DNA from: Planctomycetota bacterium
GTDB taxonomy: Bacteria; Planctomycetota; UBA1135; GCA-002686595
Assembly: GCA_020638855.1 (NCBI GenBank)
Contig: JACKHT010000009.1
Location: 61,502 to 125,501 of the forward strand
Direction of reading: 5' to 3'
DNA: 64,000 nucleotides
Part shown: piece by piece, positions 38,825-47,740 of the stretch
Layout of the letters: each line of letters begins with the position of its first letter
Position numbering within the stretch: the first letter of the stretch is position 1
The notes under the pieces: model-generated
Databases searched by the model: none
What the model was told of the DNA's origin: nothing
The model's input: the letters and a program-made list of their open reading frames with translations, nothing else
Made by a program: the position numbers and the translations under genes

Positions 38825-40069
38825 TTAGGCGTCGATCCCAATCAGGGGCGCTGCGCGACCCCCAATCCAAAGCTGGCTCGCCATGGGAGCTTGGGTCGTC
38901 AGCCATTCCAAAACGTCTGCCTGGGAATGCCCGGAAGCGGAATACGCTGCGGCATCCGCGAAGCACCCTGGTTGGAGCCTGCCGATGGAGCCTCCCATGC
39001 CAACCGCCAAGGCCCCGAACTCGGTCCCCATGGACCAAGCGCGAACCGCATCGATGCTGGGGTGGGATTGCCGCAGCAAGGCCACTTCGCGGCCCATGTG
39101 CAAGTCCGCGTTGCTCGCCCAGGAGTCGGTGCCCAAGGCGACCTTCACTCCCGCCTGCAAGAATGCTTGCAGAGGAAACGGTGCCCGATCGAAGTAGCGA
39201 TGACTCCCGGGACAGTGCACGAGGGTGGTTCCCGCGCGCGCCAAACGCTCGGGCTCGCCCGTTTGGGGGTGGTTGCCGTGGACCAAACTGGTTTGCGGCC
39301 CCAACAGGCCGCAGTCCTGGAGTAGGTCCAAACCCGAGCGCTGTGGGCTGGGGCCCAGCCAACCCGCCAACGGGCCGTCACCCCACAACATCCAACGAAC
39401 CTCTTCGGAGGTTTCCGACCAATGCTGGGTCACCGGCAGGCCCCACTCGCGTGCCTTGCGCCCAAGTACCGCCAAGAGTGCGGGAGAAACGCTGAAACCC
39501 GCGTGGGGTGCTAGGCCAACACCTCGCAAGGGATGCGCGGGCGGGAGCGCGGACAAACCTGCGATGGCTTGCGCGGTTCGCTCGGGTCGATGCACGTCCA
39601 ACGACTCGCGGTACGCTCGCGAGCGGATGGGCAAGGCACCCAGGTCTCGAGTGGAAGCGCCCACCGAATCAATGTCCGCCACAAACGTGGTTCCCGATTG
39701 CAGGAGGCGCGTGACGCCCCATTCGATCGATCGAGGCCATTGACTGGCTGGAGTGCGTTCTTTGGCTACCAACAAGCGGCTTACCCATTCGGGGAAGCCC
39801 CCACGGGCGGTGATGCGGCCAGCCAAGTGGCTCAATTCCAAGTGGGCATGGGCATTGACCCAGCCGGGAGCCAAAATCGATGCCCCGAGGCGCTGCAGGG
39901 GTACCCCCCAGCGCTCCGCCAATCGGCGCGCGCTTCCCTCGCCTTCGAGCACCGCTTGTACGCGGCCCTCGCGGATCCCCAGGCCGCCGCCTGCGACGAG
40001 GGTGTCCCCCTGGACCACCAACCAGTCGGCCTGCAAGACCTTGGCGTTTTCCGAAGGGATCGTCGTCAT
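38825..40069 (-). CDS. Amidohydrolase (cytosine deaminase/ATZ-TRZ family)
   Basis: A 414-aa metal-dependent deaminase-like hydrolase. Ligands and active-site motifs are NAHAHLELS (HxH), LAPHAGFSVSP, TQHWSETSEEV, SLVHGNH and the metal Asp in LGTDSWASN. NAHAHLELS resembles aminofutalosine deaminases of the futalosine menaquinone pathway, but guanine deaminase or chlorohydrolase-like activity is also possible. The ATG at 40069 is chosen over 40132 because it leads into a normal N-terminal beta domain. It lies between nrnA and the terminator of the giant lipoprotein gene. Confidence 0.8.
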   Translation of the reverse strand: MTTIPSENAKVLQADWLVVQGDTLVAGGGLGIREGRVQAVLEGEGSARRLAERWGVPLQRLGASILAPGWVNAHAHLELSHLAGRITARGGFPEWVSRLLVAKERTPASQWPRSIEWGVTRLLQSGTTFVADIDSVGASTRDLGALPIRSRAYRESLDVHRPERTAQAIAGLSALPPAHPLRGVGLAPHAGFSVSPALLAVLGRKAREWGLPVTQHWSETSEEVRWMLWGDGPLAGWLGPSPQRSGLDLLQDCGLLGPQTSLVHGNHPQTGEPERLARAGTTLVHCPGSHRYFDRAPFPLQAFLQAGVKVALGTDSWASNADLHMGREVALLRQSHPSIDAVRAWSMGTEFGALAVGMGGSIGRLQPGCFADAAAYSASGHSQADVLEWLTTQAPMASQLWIGGRAAPLIGIDA

Positions 40070-40089
40070 TGGACCAAAGGGATTAACGA

Positions 40090-40126
40090 GCGAGGGCCAG
40101 CTGGCCTTGCGCCAGCTGGCCCTCGC
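40090..40126 (-). terminator. Hairpin terminator of the giant lipoprotein gene
   Basis: A perfect 16-bp stem, GCGAGGGCCAGCTGGC at 40090-40105 with its complement at 40111-40126, with a 5-base loop. It lies 19 bases after the stop of the minus-strand lipoprotein gene (40145) and before the amidohydrolase start. No U-tract. Confidence 0.8.
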
Positions 40127-40144
40127 ATTCAACTCGCGGGCGGG

Positions 40145-43100
40145 TCACTCCGCAGCGGCGCGAATCGACAGGTTGGTGATCCCCTTGACGTTCGCCAACG
40201 TGTTGCCGGGCGTATCGCCGGCCCCGGGGTTGACGGTGTTGTCGAACAGGACCACGTAGCGGATGATGTTGGGGCCAAAGACATTCAGCTCGGCGGGGTG
40301 CGAAACCCAGGGGGTCAAGCTGCCGAATTGGATCGGACTGGAGCCCGAGTTGACCGAAACGTTGCAGGGGTTCGGTAGGGCCGAGCCCACGCGTGCACCT
40401 TGGAAGCGCACCACCACCGGCGAAGCCGTACCGCCATCGGTACCCAGGTGGTTCCCAAAGGTCCCTTCAAAGCCCAGGGGGAACGTACCGCTCATCGCGC
40501 GGTAGGGCACCTGGGTTTCCGGGTTGGCGCCGACTTGCCAAATGACATCCATGTCCCAGCCCAGCTCGGCACCGTCTTCGGCAAAGGTTGCCGTGGAGTA
40601 CTGGCTCGGCAATTCGATCCAGCAGGAAACCGACGCGCAGATGGAATCCGGACGCGAGGTGGACTGCTGGAACGCACCGTTGGCCACGCTCAGGAAGTCG
40701 AGGGACTTGTCCACGTCGTCAAACGGCGCGGTGCCATCCCCCAGGTAGGGATCGATCGAAGGGGCCAGCACTTGGTGCAGCAAGCTCCCCGTGTTGTTCT
40801 CGAAGCGAACCAAGCCCACCGACCCGTTGCCACCGACCATGCCGTTGGACCAGGCGCCCGTGCCGCCGTTGCCACCCGTGATCAAGATCCGGTTGGCGAG
40901 GGGGGAAACTACGATCGACTTCGCCTGGGCGCGGAAAGCACCGCCCGAGCCACCACCGCCGGGCATCGCGAAGCGGTTGCTGCCAGCCAAACCGTTGGAG
41001 GAGCCTCCGTTGCCGCCCCGCAGGTCGATCTGACCGCTGAGGATCAGGTTCTTGCCGGCCGCAATGTGCAGCGCACCGCCGCCACCACCGCCGCGGGCAC
41101 CCGAGTGGTCACGCCATTCCTGGTAGACGGTTCCCGGTTGCGCGCAACCGACTCCAAAGCTCGCGGTCGAAAGCGTTTCAAACATGTGGTTGCCACCACC
41201 GCCGCCACCCGAACCACCGCGCAGGTAGCCCGGATAGGCTCCACCCAAGGTGTGGTCGAGGGTACGGACCGCATAGCCCGCATTGGCTTCGCTGGGCGGC
41301 TCAAGGTTCAGGTTCAGGTCCGAGGCCAGGCCACCGGGGTTGTTCGGGCCAGCGTTGGATCCAGCCGGAGGCGAATCGGACAAAGGTTGCGGCGAAGGCG
41401 CAAGCCCGGTGCCGCCGTTGAGGGCATAACCCCCACCGCTACCCGAGATGCCCACTTGCTTGACGGGGCAATCTTCCACGAATCCGGGGACCACCACGTT
41501 CCAGTTGAAGTTGGGCAGCGATCCCGCCCCGTGCGCGCCAACGGGCACCGAAGGCGGGTTGGCCACGACGTTGAGCACGTTGACCGTGGGGAAGTTGGAG
41601 GGGTTTTGAAGCCCACCTTTGCCTGCGGCGAGGCTCGATCCTCCGACGCCCCCCCCATCGCGACCATCGTTGTTCGCCGGAACCGTATCGGGGACATCCA
41701 CCCCGCCAATGGCGAGGAACACGCTCGGAGTTCCGAAGTCGTATCGATCGCCACCCCAGCCACCGGCGCCAGCGCCTGCGGGAACGGGGGCCGCCGGCCC
41801 CAGTTCGACTTCGGGTTGGACCACGGTCGAAGAGTGGGCGCCCGCGGATTCACCGGAGAGGTCCACCAAGGATCCTGCAGCGATGTTCGCCTCGCCCCGA
41901 ACCAGGATCCGCGCGGGGTTCGAACCTTCCAGCCGCAGGGTACCGCCCGGTTGGACGGTCATGACCGAAAACTCGAAGACGCCGTCGGTAACCGTGATGG
42001 TCGTCGGGTAGGCCCCAAACATGTCGGGGTTGCCGATCAAGTCCGCCACCCCGCTGATTGGGAAGGACTGGCTATCGGTGTTCAAAACGATGGTTTCCCC
42101 TGCGCCAACGATCAGTTCACCCAGTCGGCCGGATCCACCCCCGACATCCACCCGCAGGCGGTTGGCGGTGCCCCACAAGCCACCCGACCGCAGCGAATCT
42201 TCCCCGCTGGCATCCGCGAAGGTCTCGCCACCCGGGCGGGGCAGCTCGATTTCGGTCACCACTCCGGGCTCGGTCACAAACGGGCGCAGTCCCCCACCAT
42301 TGGCCGGAGTGACCCCATTCAAGTCCAAATCCAAGCACGACGGCGGAATGTCCACCACCGTGTAGCGCGGGTTCGTGGGATAGCCACCACCTGCGGAAAG
42401 GAAACTGGTGGCCGGGGTGAAAGTCAAAAGGGTCTGCAGCAGCTCGGTATCCACCGAAACGCGGTAGCTTCCGTTGACCGGATCGGAACGATCGATGGTG
42501 GTGGAGAGGTTGCCATCTTCATCCGTGCGGATCGTGATGAAGGGGGCGGTCATCGAAATCGGGTTGGCCAAGGTGGCCGGGTTCATCACGTCCTGGAACA
42601 GCATGTAGACCGTTCCGGTGCGCAAGACATCGGTGCGGATGTTCGGTCCGTTGACCAAGTTGTCCGTCAAGCCGTCGGTTCCAAATCCATCAAATTCGCC
42701 GAAGGCGTTGGCCACCCGGTTGATCGTGGTGGGGACGCCGGCGGTGTAGGCGGTGACGTAGTCGGCGTAGATCTTGACGACCGGCGGGCCGGGCACCGGA
42801 TCGGTGATTTCATCGGTGGTGACAATCGTGCAGTCCAGGCGGCTCTGGTTGGGGCGCCCGGCGGTCGAACGGATGTAGGGACCCGTGGCCGACTGGAGCT
42901 GGCCTGCGATCGTGATCTGATAGGGCGTGTCCGGCAAGAACCCGAAGGAAGGTGTGCCGTTCAAGTCAAAGGTCAACGCCGGGCGGAAAATCACTCGCCG
43001 GGGATCATTCGGATCGAGGAAGTATTCCCCCACCGGAGTGGTGCCGTTGTCTACGTTCACCACCCGGAAGGTGGTCGAGGTCACCGAGTTGACGTCGATC

Positions 43101-43306
43101 GGCGCCGAAAACAACACGGAGATCTCGGTGTTCTGAACGGTGCTCTGGATTTGGCAGGACACCTGCACGCCAGAGGAGCCATCCGAGCAACCCAACGAGC
43201 AAGAACGGACATAGAGCGCTCCACCATTGGCTCCCGACGAACTACCCGAACAGGCAGCCAGGAATGCAAGGGCGAGGGCGGAAAGGGCGATAGAGGTGTT
43301 TCTCAT
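40145..43306 (-). CDS. Giant surface lipoprotein with Ig-like and Gly-rich regions
   Basis: A 1053-aa lipoprotein with signal MRNTSIALSALALAFLAAC and lipobox Cys19. A Big_5/SbsA-like Ig motif (ISVLFSAPIDVNSVT) is at residues 62-76, and VPGPPVVKIYADY follows. From roughly residue 470 to 880 the chain is Gly-rich, with repeats of strand-Gly type such as ALHIAAGKNLILSGQIDLRG, which suggests a beta-helix-like or repetitive surface stalk. The end has a beta-sandwich-like segment finishing KGITNLSIRAAAE. It is a paralogue of the 56483-59920 protein, sharing the layout and several phrases. No enzyme site is seen; an adhesin or structural surface role is inferred. Confidence 0.75.
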   Translation of the reverse strand: MRNTSIALSALALAFLAACSGSSSGANGGALYVRSCSLGCSDGSSGVQVSCQIQSTVQNTEISVLFSAPIDVNSVTSTTFRVVNVDNGTTPVGEYFLDPNDPRRVIFRPALTFDLNGTPSFGFLPDTPYQITIAGQLQSATGPYIRSTAGRPNQSRLDCTIVTTDEITDPVPGPPVVKIYADYVTAYTAGVPTTINRVANAFGEFDGFGTDGLTDNLVNGPNIRTDVLRTGTVYMLFQDVMNPATLANPISMTAPFITIRTDEDGNLSTTIDRSDPVNGSYRVSVDTELLQTLLTFTPATSFLSAGGGYPTNPRYTVVDIPPSCLDLDLNGVTPANGGGLRPFVTEPGVVTEIELPRPGGETFADASGEDSLRSGGLWGTANRLRVDVGGGSGRLGELIVGAGETIVLNTDSQSFPISGVADLIGNPDMFGAYPTTITVTDGVFEFSVMTVQPGGTLRLEGSNPARILVRGEANIAAGSLVDLSGESAGAHSSTVVQPEVELGPAAPVPAGAGAGGWGGDRYDFGTPSVFLAIGGVDVPDTVPANNDGRDGGGVGGSSLAAGKGGLQNPSNFPTVNVLNVVANPPSVPVGAHGAGSLPNFNWNVVVPGFVEDCPVKQVGISGSGGGYALNGGTGLAPSPQPLSDSPPAGSNAGPNNPGGLASDLNLNLEPPSEANAGYAVRTLDHTLGGAYPGYLRGGSGGGGGGNHMFETLSTASFGVGCAQPGTVYQEWRDHSGARGGGGGGALHIAAGKNLILSGQIDLRGGNGGSSNGLAGSNRFAMPGGGGSGGAFRAQAKSIVVSPLANRILITGGNGGTGAWSNGMVGGNGSVGLVRFENNTGSLLHQVLAPSIDPYLGDGTAPFDDVDKSLDFLSVANGAFQQSTSRPDSICASVSCWIELPSQYSTATFAEDGAELGWDMDVIWQVGANPETQVPYRAMSGTFPLGFEGTFGNHLGTDGGTASPVVVRFQGARVGSALPNPCNVSVNSGSSPIQFGSLTPWVSHPAELNVFGPNIIRYVVLFDNTVNPGAGDTPGNTLANVKGITNLSIRAAAE

Positions 43307-43481
43307 GTCCAGTCAATGGTGCCGTGGCGCATAGGGACACGACGGCTGGGGGACGTTGCGGCAGGCCACCGAGGAAGGGTGACGCCAGACTGTAGCGGCC
43401 TACATTCTAGGGGGCCAGAACCCAATCGCCATCCCCTAGCCGGGCCTTTCCTGGCTTGGGCGATATCGCACACAGCCGGCG

Positions 43482-43520
43482 AGGTAACCATCTATCCTTT
43501 TGGCGGCCTAGGGGTTACCT
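43482..43520. promoter_or_regulatory. 8-bp inverted repeat in a divergent promoter region
   Basis: AGGTAACC at 43482-43489 and its complement GGTTACCT at 43513-43520 lie 23 bases apart in the 253-base gap between the divergent giant lipoprotein gene and the 43560 lipoprotein gene. The right arm overlaps a weak -35-like TTACCT, followed 16 bases later by TAGGAT (43537-43542), a possible -10 for the plus-strand gene. It could be an operator; unproven. Confidence 0.35.
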
Positions 43521-43559
43521 GCCCTCTGCTTCTGGCTAGGATACGCCCGGTTCCTCCTT

Positions 43560-44492
43560 ATGATGCGCCCCTTCCCTCTTGGCTTGAGCCTCGCGCTCCC
43601 CCTGCTCCTCGCCGCCGGATGCCGCCCCCAAGGGCCCGCCAAGCCGGGTGAGCCCGTCTCCGACCAGGGCCCTGCTGCGTCGCAGGCGGGCGAGCGGCCG
43701 CGCGATGCCAACGGAATCCCCATCGATGCCCCGGTCGGCCCCGAAGCCCGGGCCCAGATCGCTGAGTTGATGGAAGCCTTCCGGCCCATCGATCCGACCC
43801 TCACTTCGGATCACTTCGACCGCCAAATTTTCGAACAGCGGGAGATCTTCCAACGCCTCGCCCAAGGCGGTCCGGAGATTGGACACGCCGCGTTGCACGC
43901 CTACACCGGCGCCAAGGACGAGCCCTATTTGGTACGCCGTGCCCTGTTGTGGGTCGGGGGCAAGGCCTCTCCCAAGGAAGCGGAACCCCTTTTGGCCACC
44001 CTGGTCGACCAATACGGCATCACCATCGAAGACCGAACGGAAGCGCTCTTGGTGCTGGCCGAAGTTGCGCCCGACAAGTACTTCGAAATCGTGCGCCCCT
44101 ACTTGGAACGCCGCGAGCGCCTCAAGAAGACCATGCCCGACGACGAATTCCTGGTGGAAGGCTGGGTCAACGCCAGCATCGCCAAAGGAGTCTCGCCAGT
44201 CCCGATGCTCGCCGACGTGGCCACGAACCTTTTGATGATGCCCAACTCGCGCTACCGTGCGGCCAAGCGCATGCGTGAGTTCCCCAACGAAATCGTGGGA
44301 CAACGGGCGCTCGAAACCTGCTTGATCGAGTCGACCGGAGACAACTACCTGCGCATCATGGCCGCCCAGTCGCTGGTCAAGCTGTTGCCCCGGGAAACCG
44401 CCTGCACGCTGTTCGAGGAAACCCTCGCCCGCGAGGCGAGCGTGCAGATGGCGCACTTCCTGACCAACATGATCCAGGAGAACTGCCGGTGA
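43560..44492 (+). CDS. Hypothetical lipoprotein with helical repeats
   Basis: A 310-aa lipoprotein with a signal containing LALPLLLAAGC, so Cys21 is the likely lipidated residue. A disordered Pro/Gly/Ala linker of about 40 residues leads to an all-helical body, which looks like HEAT/TPR-type hairpins (for example DRTEALLVLAEVAPDKYFEIV and SYRYRAAKR-like helices). It has no catalytic motif I recognise. Its stop overlaps the tatD-like GTG start (GTGA), so the two are probably co-translated. Confidence 0.65.
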   Translation: MMRPFPLGLSLALPLLLAAGCRPQGPAKPGEPVSDQGPAASQAGERPRDANGIPIDAPVGPEARAQIAELMEAFRPIDPTLTSDHFDRQIFEQREIFQRLAQGGPEIGHAALHAYTGAKDEPYLVRRALLWVGGKASPKEAEPLLATLVDQYGITIEDRTEALLVLAEVAPDKYFEIVRPYLERRERLKKTMPDDEFLVEGWVNASIAKGVSPVPMLADVATNLLMMPNSRYRAAKRMREFPNEIVGQRALETCLIESTGDNYLRIMAAQSLVKLLPRETACTLFEETLAREASVQMAHFLTNMIQENCR

Positions 44493-45265
44493 TACCGGTC
44501 GTGGATTCGCACGCCCACCTCTACTGGAAACGCTTTGACGGGGATCGCGAGGCCGTACTCGAAGCCGCCCGGCAAGCTGGGGTGACCCACATCGTGGTGC
44601 CCGGTACCAACCTGGAAACGTCCACGGCAGCGCGTGATCTTTGCTCCGGGCAAACTTGGCTGCACTTCGCGGCCGGGATCCACCCCTCCGACAGCGCGGA
44701 GGACTCCCTTGGCGTACGGGCCGCGATCGAAGCCTTGGCGAACGACTCGCGCTGCGTGGCGATCGGCGAGGCGGGGCTCGATTTCTTCCACAAAGACAAT
44801 CCGAGCAAGGCGGTCCAAGAAGCCTGTTTCCATTGGCAGCTCGACCTAGCCCGTTCGCTCGACAAGCCCATCATCGTGCACGGCCGGGATGCCCACGACG
44901 AAGTCCTCACCAGCTTGCGAGCCTTCCCGGGAGTGCGCGGCGTCATGCATTGCTTCACACTTGGCCCGCCCGAGATGGAGGCGTACCTCGAGCTGGGCTT
45001 TTCGATCTCGTTCTCCGGGGTGGTGACCTTCCCCAAGAACCTGGACAACCGCGAAGCCGCGCGTCGTGCGCCGCTCGACTCCTTGTTGGTGGAAACCGAT
45101 TGTCCCTTCTTGGCCCCCCAGCCCGTACGGGGTCAGCGCAACGAGCCCGCCTTCGTGCGCCACGTGCTCCAAACGGTGGCTGAGGTTCGCGGCATGTCCG
45201 CAGCCGAACTGGGTGCCGCCACCACGGCCAATGCCCAGCGCCTGTTCGGTTGGGATGGGGCCTAA
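44489..45265 (+). CDS. tatD: TatD-family metal-dependent hydrolase
   Basis: A 258-aa TIM-barrel hydrolase of the TatD DNase/deacylase family. Metal-binding motifs are DSHAHLYWKRF, GIHPSD, IGEAGLDFF, IVHGRDA, VMHCFT and ETDCPFLAP. Family length is normal. The likely start is a GTG at 44489 overlapping the upstream lipoprotein stop. TatD members act as 3'-5' exonucleases or D-aminoacyl-tRNA deacylases; which applies here is not clear. Confidence 0.92.
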   Translation: MIPVVDSHAHLYWKRFDGDREAVLEAARQAGVTHIVVPGTNLETSTAARDLCSGQTWLHFAAGIHPSDSAEDSLGVRAAIEALANDSRCVAIGEAGLDFFHKDNPSKAVQEACFHWQLDLARSLDKPIIVHGRDAHDEVLTSLRAFPGVRGVMHCFTLGPPEMEAYLELGFSISFSGVVTFPKNLDNREAARRAPLDSLLVETDCPFLAPQPVRGQRNEPAFVRHVLQTVAEVRGMSAAELGAATTANAQRLFGWDGA

Positions 45266-45271
45266 TGCGCA

Positions 45272-45303
45272 AGGGGCGCCCCCGGATTCCCGGGGGCGCC
45301 CCT
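45272..45303. terminator. Bidirectional hairpin terminator
   Basis: A 14-bp perfect stem, AGGGGCGCCCCCGG at 45272-45285 with its complement at 45290-45303, with a 4-base ATTC loop. It sits between the convergent stops of tatD (45265) and the prepilin gene (45327). Confidence 0.85.
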
Positions 45304-45326
45304 CGCAAGGGTCAGGCTAGCTAAGA

Positions 45327-46094
45327 CTAGTTGCCGACTTGGGTCCACTGGTTGCCATCGTTGGACGTGAAGCCCATCGCGGCGAAACCAATGCCCTGGT
45401 CCATCGTGTTGGCGACGGGCGCGTTCTGGTACGCGGCACCGAAAGCCGGGATGGAGGTGAAGGCGGTGTAGCGAACGGCGCTACCAACGATGTTGGAGGT
45501 ACCGGCGACATCACCTTCTTGGTTGATGAAGAAGGCACGGTTGCCCGTACGACCCGCTTCGACCGGCCAAGCGTAGCAGCACCAGTACAGTTCGGTGTCA
45601 TCGCTGTTCCAGCCAGCGATGGCGGCGGTACCGCCACCGGGGGCTTCCGCCACACCGGGGATCGCGCCACCGGCACGGGGGCCAGGCAGGTAGATCTTGA
45701 AGTAGTAGCCCTGACGCTCAACCACACCGTCGGCACCATCGGAAACGATGCGGCCAAACGCGGTGGCAAGGAAGGGGGGGTTCAGCACACCACCAGCAGC
45801 GGCCATGACGGGCACGCCAGCGGCCGACTGACGCAGCAAGGAAACGCCGGCCAGTTCACCGAAGAAACCATACTCACCGCCGCCGTCAGCATCGGAGTCT
45901 TCAGCGCTCGAGGCCTGAAGCTGCTGCTGGGCACCGGCGATGGTGCGAAGGGTAGCGATAGCGGCGTTCTCGTTGGCGGAGATACGGGCGCTCATCAGCT
46001 TGGGAATTGCGATAGCCGCGATCACGGCAATAATGGCGACCACGATCATCAGTTCGATGAGGGTGAAACCACCGTTTTTCTTGTTGCGAGTCAT
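45327..46094 (-). CDS. Type IV pilin / pseudopilin
   Basis: A 255-aa prepilin with a leader MTRNKKNGG cut before FTLIELMIVVAIIAVIAAIA. The Glu at position 5 of the mature protein and the long hydrophobic helix are classical. The globular part is larger than in most major pilins, with a WCCYAW double cysteine and Gly/Ala-rich surface loops. The ATG at 46094 gives the normal short leader; an upstream frame to 46232 has no conserved sequence. It lies downstream of pilT-pilB-pilC but separated by 348 bases, so it probably has its own promoter. It could be the major pilin or a type II secretion pseudopilin. Confidence 0.9.
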   Translation of the reverse strand: MTRNKKNGGFTLIELMIVVAIIAVIAAIAIPKLMSARISANENAAIATLRTIAGAQQQLQASSAEDSDADGGGEYGFFGELAGVSLLRQSAAGVPVMAAAGGVLNPPFLATAFGRIVSDGADGVVERQGYYFKIYLPGPRAGGAIPGVAEAPGGGTAAIAGWNSDDTELYWCCYAWPVEAGRTGNRAFFINQEGDVAGTSNIVGSAVRYTAFTSIPAFGAAYQNAPVANTMDQGIGFAAMGFTSNDGNQWTQVGN

Positions 46095-46442
46095 CTCGTT
46101 GGTTAGGTCTGCTTGGGGCACTGCGGAGAGTGCTTCGATTGACGAGGTTTCAGGTCCGAGCAACGCGCCCGGGCTGATGGAAGCTACCCCCCGCAGGGGG
46201 TCGCGACCGGCTGACCGTTGAGCAGAGCTCACGTATCAACCGTTCTGCCTGAGGTATCGGCCCCGGGTTGGTGCAGCCTTGAGTGCCTCTCGTGAATTCC
46301 GCCCTGCAGGCTGGGAAGTCGGTTGGAAGCCGGGAAACGTCTCAAAAATGCCATCCGGCCCACCCTCCTAGTCGGAGAGGCGGGCCGGACGGTCCAGGGG
46401 GAGTCGCATGGAAACCCCACGATTGCGAACTCGTACTCCGAC
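46095..46442. other. 348-base region upstream of the prepilin gene
   Basis: No gene is supported. On the minus strand this is where the prepilin promoter must lie. A near sigma-54 sequence was seen (AGGCAC at 46288-46283, TGCA at 46275-46272), but its spacing is one base too long and the -12 box is weak, so it is not called. The interval also contains the end of the pilTBC transcript; no strong hairpin was found. Confidence 0.5.
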
Positions 46443-47684
46443 CTACTTCTGGCCGGACAGGTTCGAAACCATGTTGAGGATCGGGGCAAAGATCGAGAGC
46501 ACCACGCCCCCTACGATGACCCCCATCACCGAGATCAAGAGCGGCTCGATCAGGCTGGTGAGTGCCTTGACCTGGGCTTTGACCTGGCTGTCGTAGAACT
46601 CGGCAATCTTTTCCAGCAGGGTCTCGAGTGCACCGGTGCGCTCACCGATTGCGATCATGCGCACCACCATGGGCGGGAAAACCTTCTCATTCTCCAACGG
46701 CTCGGAAAGCAAGTTTCCATCGCGCACGCTGTCCTTGGACTTGCGTACGGCATCGGAGATGATCCGGTTGCCCGAGGTGTTGCAAACGATATCCAGCACG
46801 CCGAGCATCGGGACACCCGAGCGGATCAGGGTCGAGAAAGTCCGACTGAAGCGCGCCAGCGCCACCTTGCGGAACAGGTTGCCAAAGACCGGCAGCTGCA
46901 GCATGAGCCAGTCCCAAACGCGCTCGCCGGTGTTGGTCTTCTTCCACCAGCCGATGGCCATGATGGCCGCGAACATGGCGCCGCCGATGCCCAAGGCATT
47001 GGCGCGCATGAAGTCCGAAACCGCCAAGACAAACTTGGTGATCGCCGGCAGCTCGATGTCCATCGACTCGAAGATGTTCTTGAAGGACGGCACCACACCG
47101 ATCATCAAGAAGGCGGTGATGCCAAGCACCAAGACCATCGAGATCACGGGATAGGTCATGGCCGACCGGATTTCGCGCGAGAGCTCCTGGCTGGCCTCTT
47201 CGTAGTCCGCCAAGCGGTTCAAGATGATGTCCATCTGACCGGACACCTCACCGGCCTTGACCATCGAGATGTACAGGTGGTTGAACACCTTTGGGCAGTT
47301 GTGCATGGCCTGCGACAGATCCGAGCCGCCGCGCACATCCGACACCAGCTTCTCGCAGCAGAGCTTCATGCCGGCGCTTTCCGCCTGCACACCCAGCACT
47401 TCCAGCGACTCCAGCATCGAAAGGCCTGCGCCCACCATGGTGGCGAGCTGGCGGGTGAAGATCACCAGTTCCCCTTTCTTGGCCCGAATCTTGGTGCCGC
47501 CGAAGGAGAAGCCACCACCGGCCGCCTTCTTCTTGCCGCCCCCACCACCGGACTCGTCCAGGCGCATGATCACCAGGTTCTGGCGACGCAAAGCCTGGAG
47601 CGCATCCGCTTTGGTGCTGGCTTCGATGGTTCCCGAGACGGTGTTTCCGCTCGGTTCCTTGGCTGAGTACTTGAATTGGCTCAC
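46443..47684 (-). CDS. pilC: Type IV pilus / type II secretion inner-membrane protein PilC/GspF
   Basis: A 413-aa platform protein with two copies of the T2SSF domain (about residues 75-195 and 280-400), which carry the typical phrases FTRQLATMVGAGLSMLESLE and FSRTFSTLIRSGVPMLGVLD. Three or four membrane segments are present. The N-terminal domain is followed by a Gly/Lys-rich linker near residues 46-60 (GGGGGKKKAAGGG), an oddity for the family. The start appears to be GTG at 47684, 57 bases after the pilB stop. Confidence 0.93.
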   Translation of the reverse strand: MSQFKYSAKEPSGNTVSGTIEASTKADALQALRRQNLVIMRLDESGGGGGKKKAAGGGFSFGGTKIRAKKGELVIFTRQLATMVGAGLSMLESLEVLGVQAESAGMKLCCEKLVSDVRGGSDLSQAMHNCPKVFNHLYISMVKAGEVSGQMDIILNRLADYEEASQELSREIRSAMTYPVISMVLVLGITAFLMIGVVPSFKNIFESMDIELPAITKFVLAVSDFMRANALGIGGAMFAAIMAIGWWKKTNTGERVWDWLMLQLPVFGNLFRKVALARFSRTFSTLIRSGVPMLGVLDIVCNTSGNRIISDAVRKSKDSVRDGNLLSEPLENEKVFPPMVVRMIAIGERTGALETLLEKIAEFYDSQVKAQVKALTSLIEPLLISVMGVIVGGVVLSIFAPILNMVSNLSGQK

Positions 47685-47740
47685 GGTGATTTTCTACTGG
47701 GCTTGGGGGGACTGCAGTCGGATTTGGATGCGTGCAGGGA

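Noticed and set aside
40400..43651. 1083-codon open frame antisense to the giant lipoprotein gene
   Set aside because: It is Arg/Gly/Ala-rich, lacks any domain or signal, and mirrors the Gly-rich coding strand. The minus-strand protein has a signal peptide and paralogues.
46272..46288. Possible sigma-54 promoter upstream of the prepilin gene
   Set aside because: The spacing between the GG and GC elements is one base too long and the -12 box is poor, although sigma-54 control of pilin would be reasonable.
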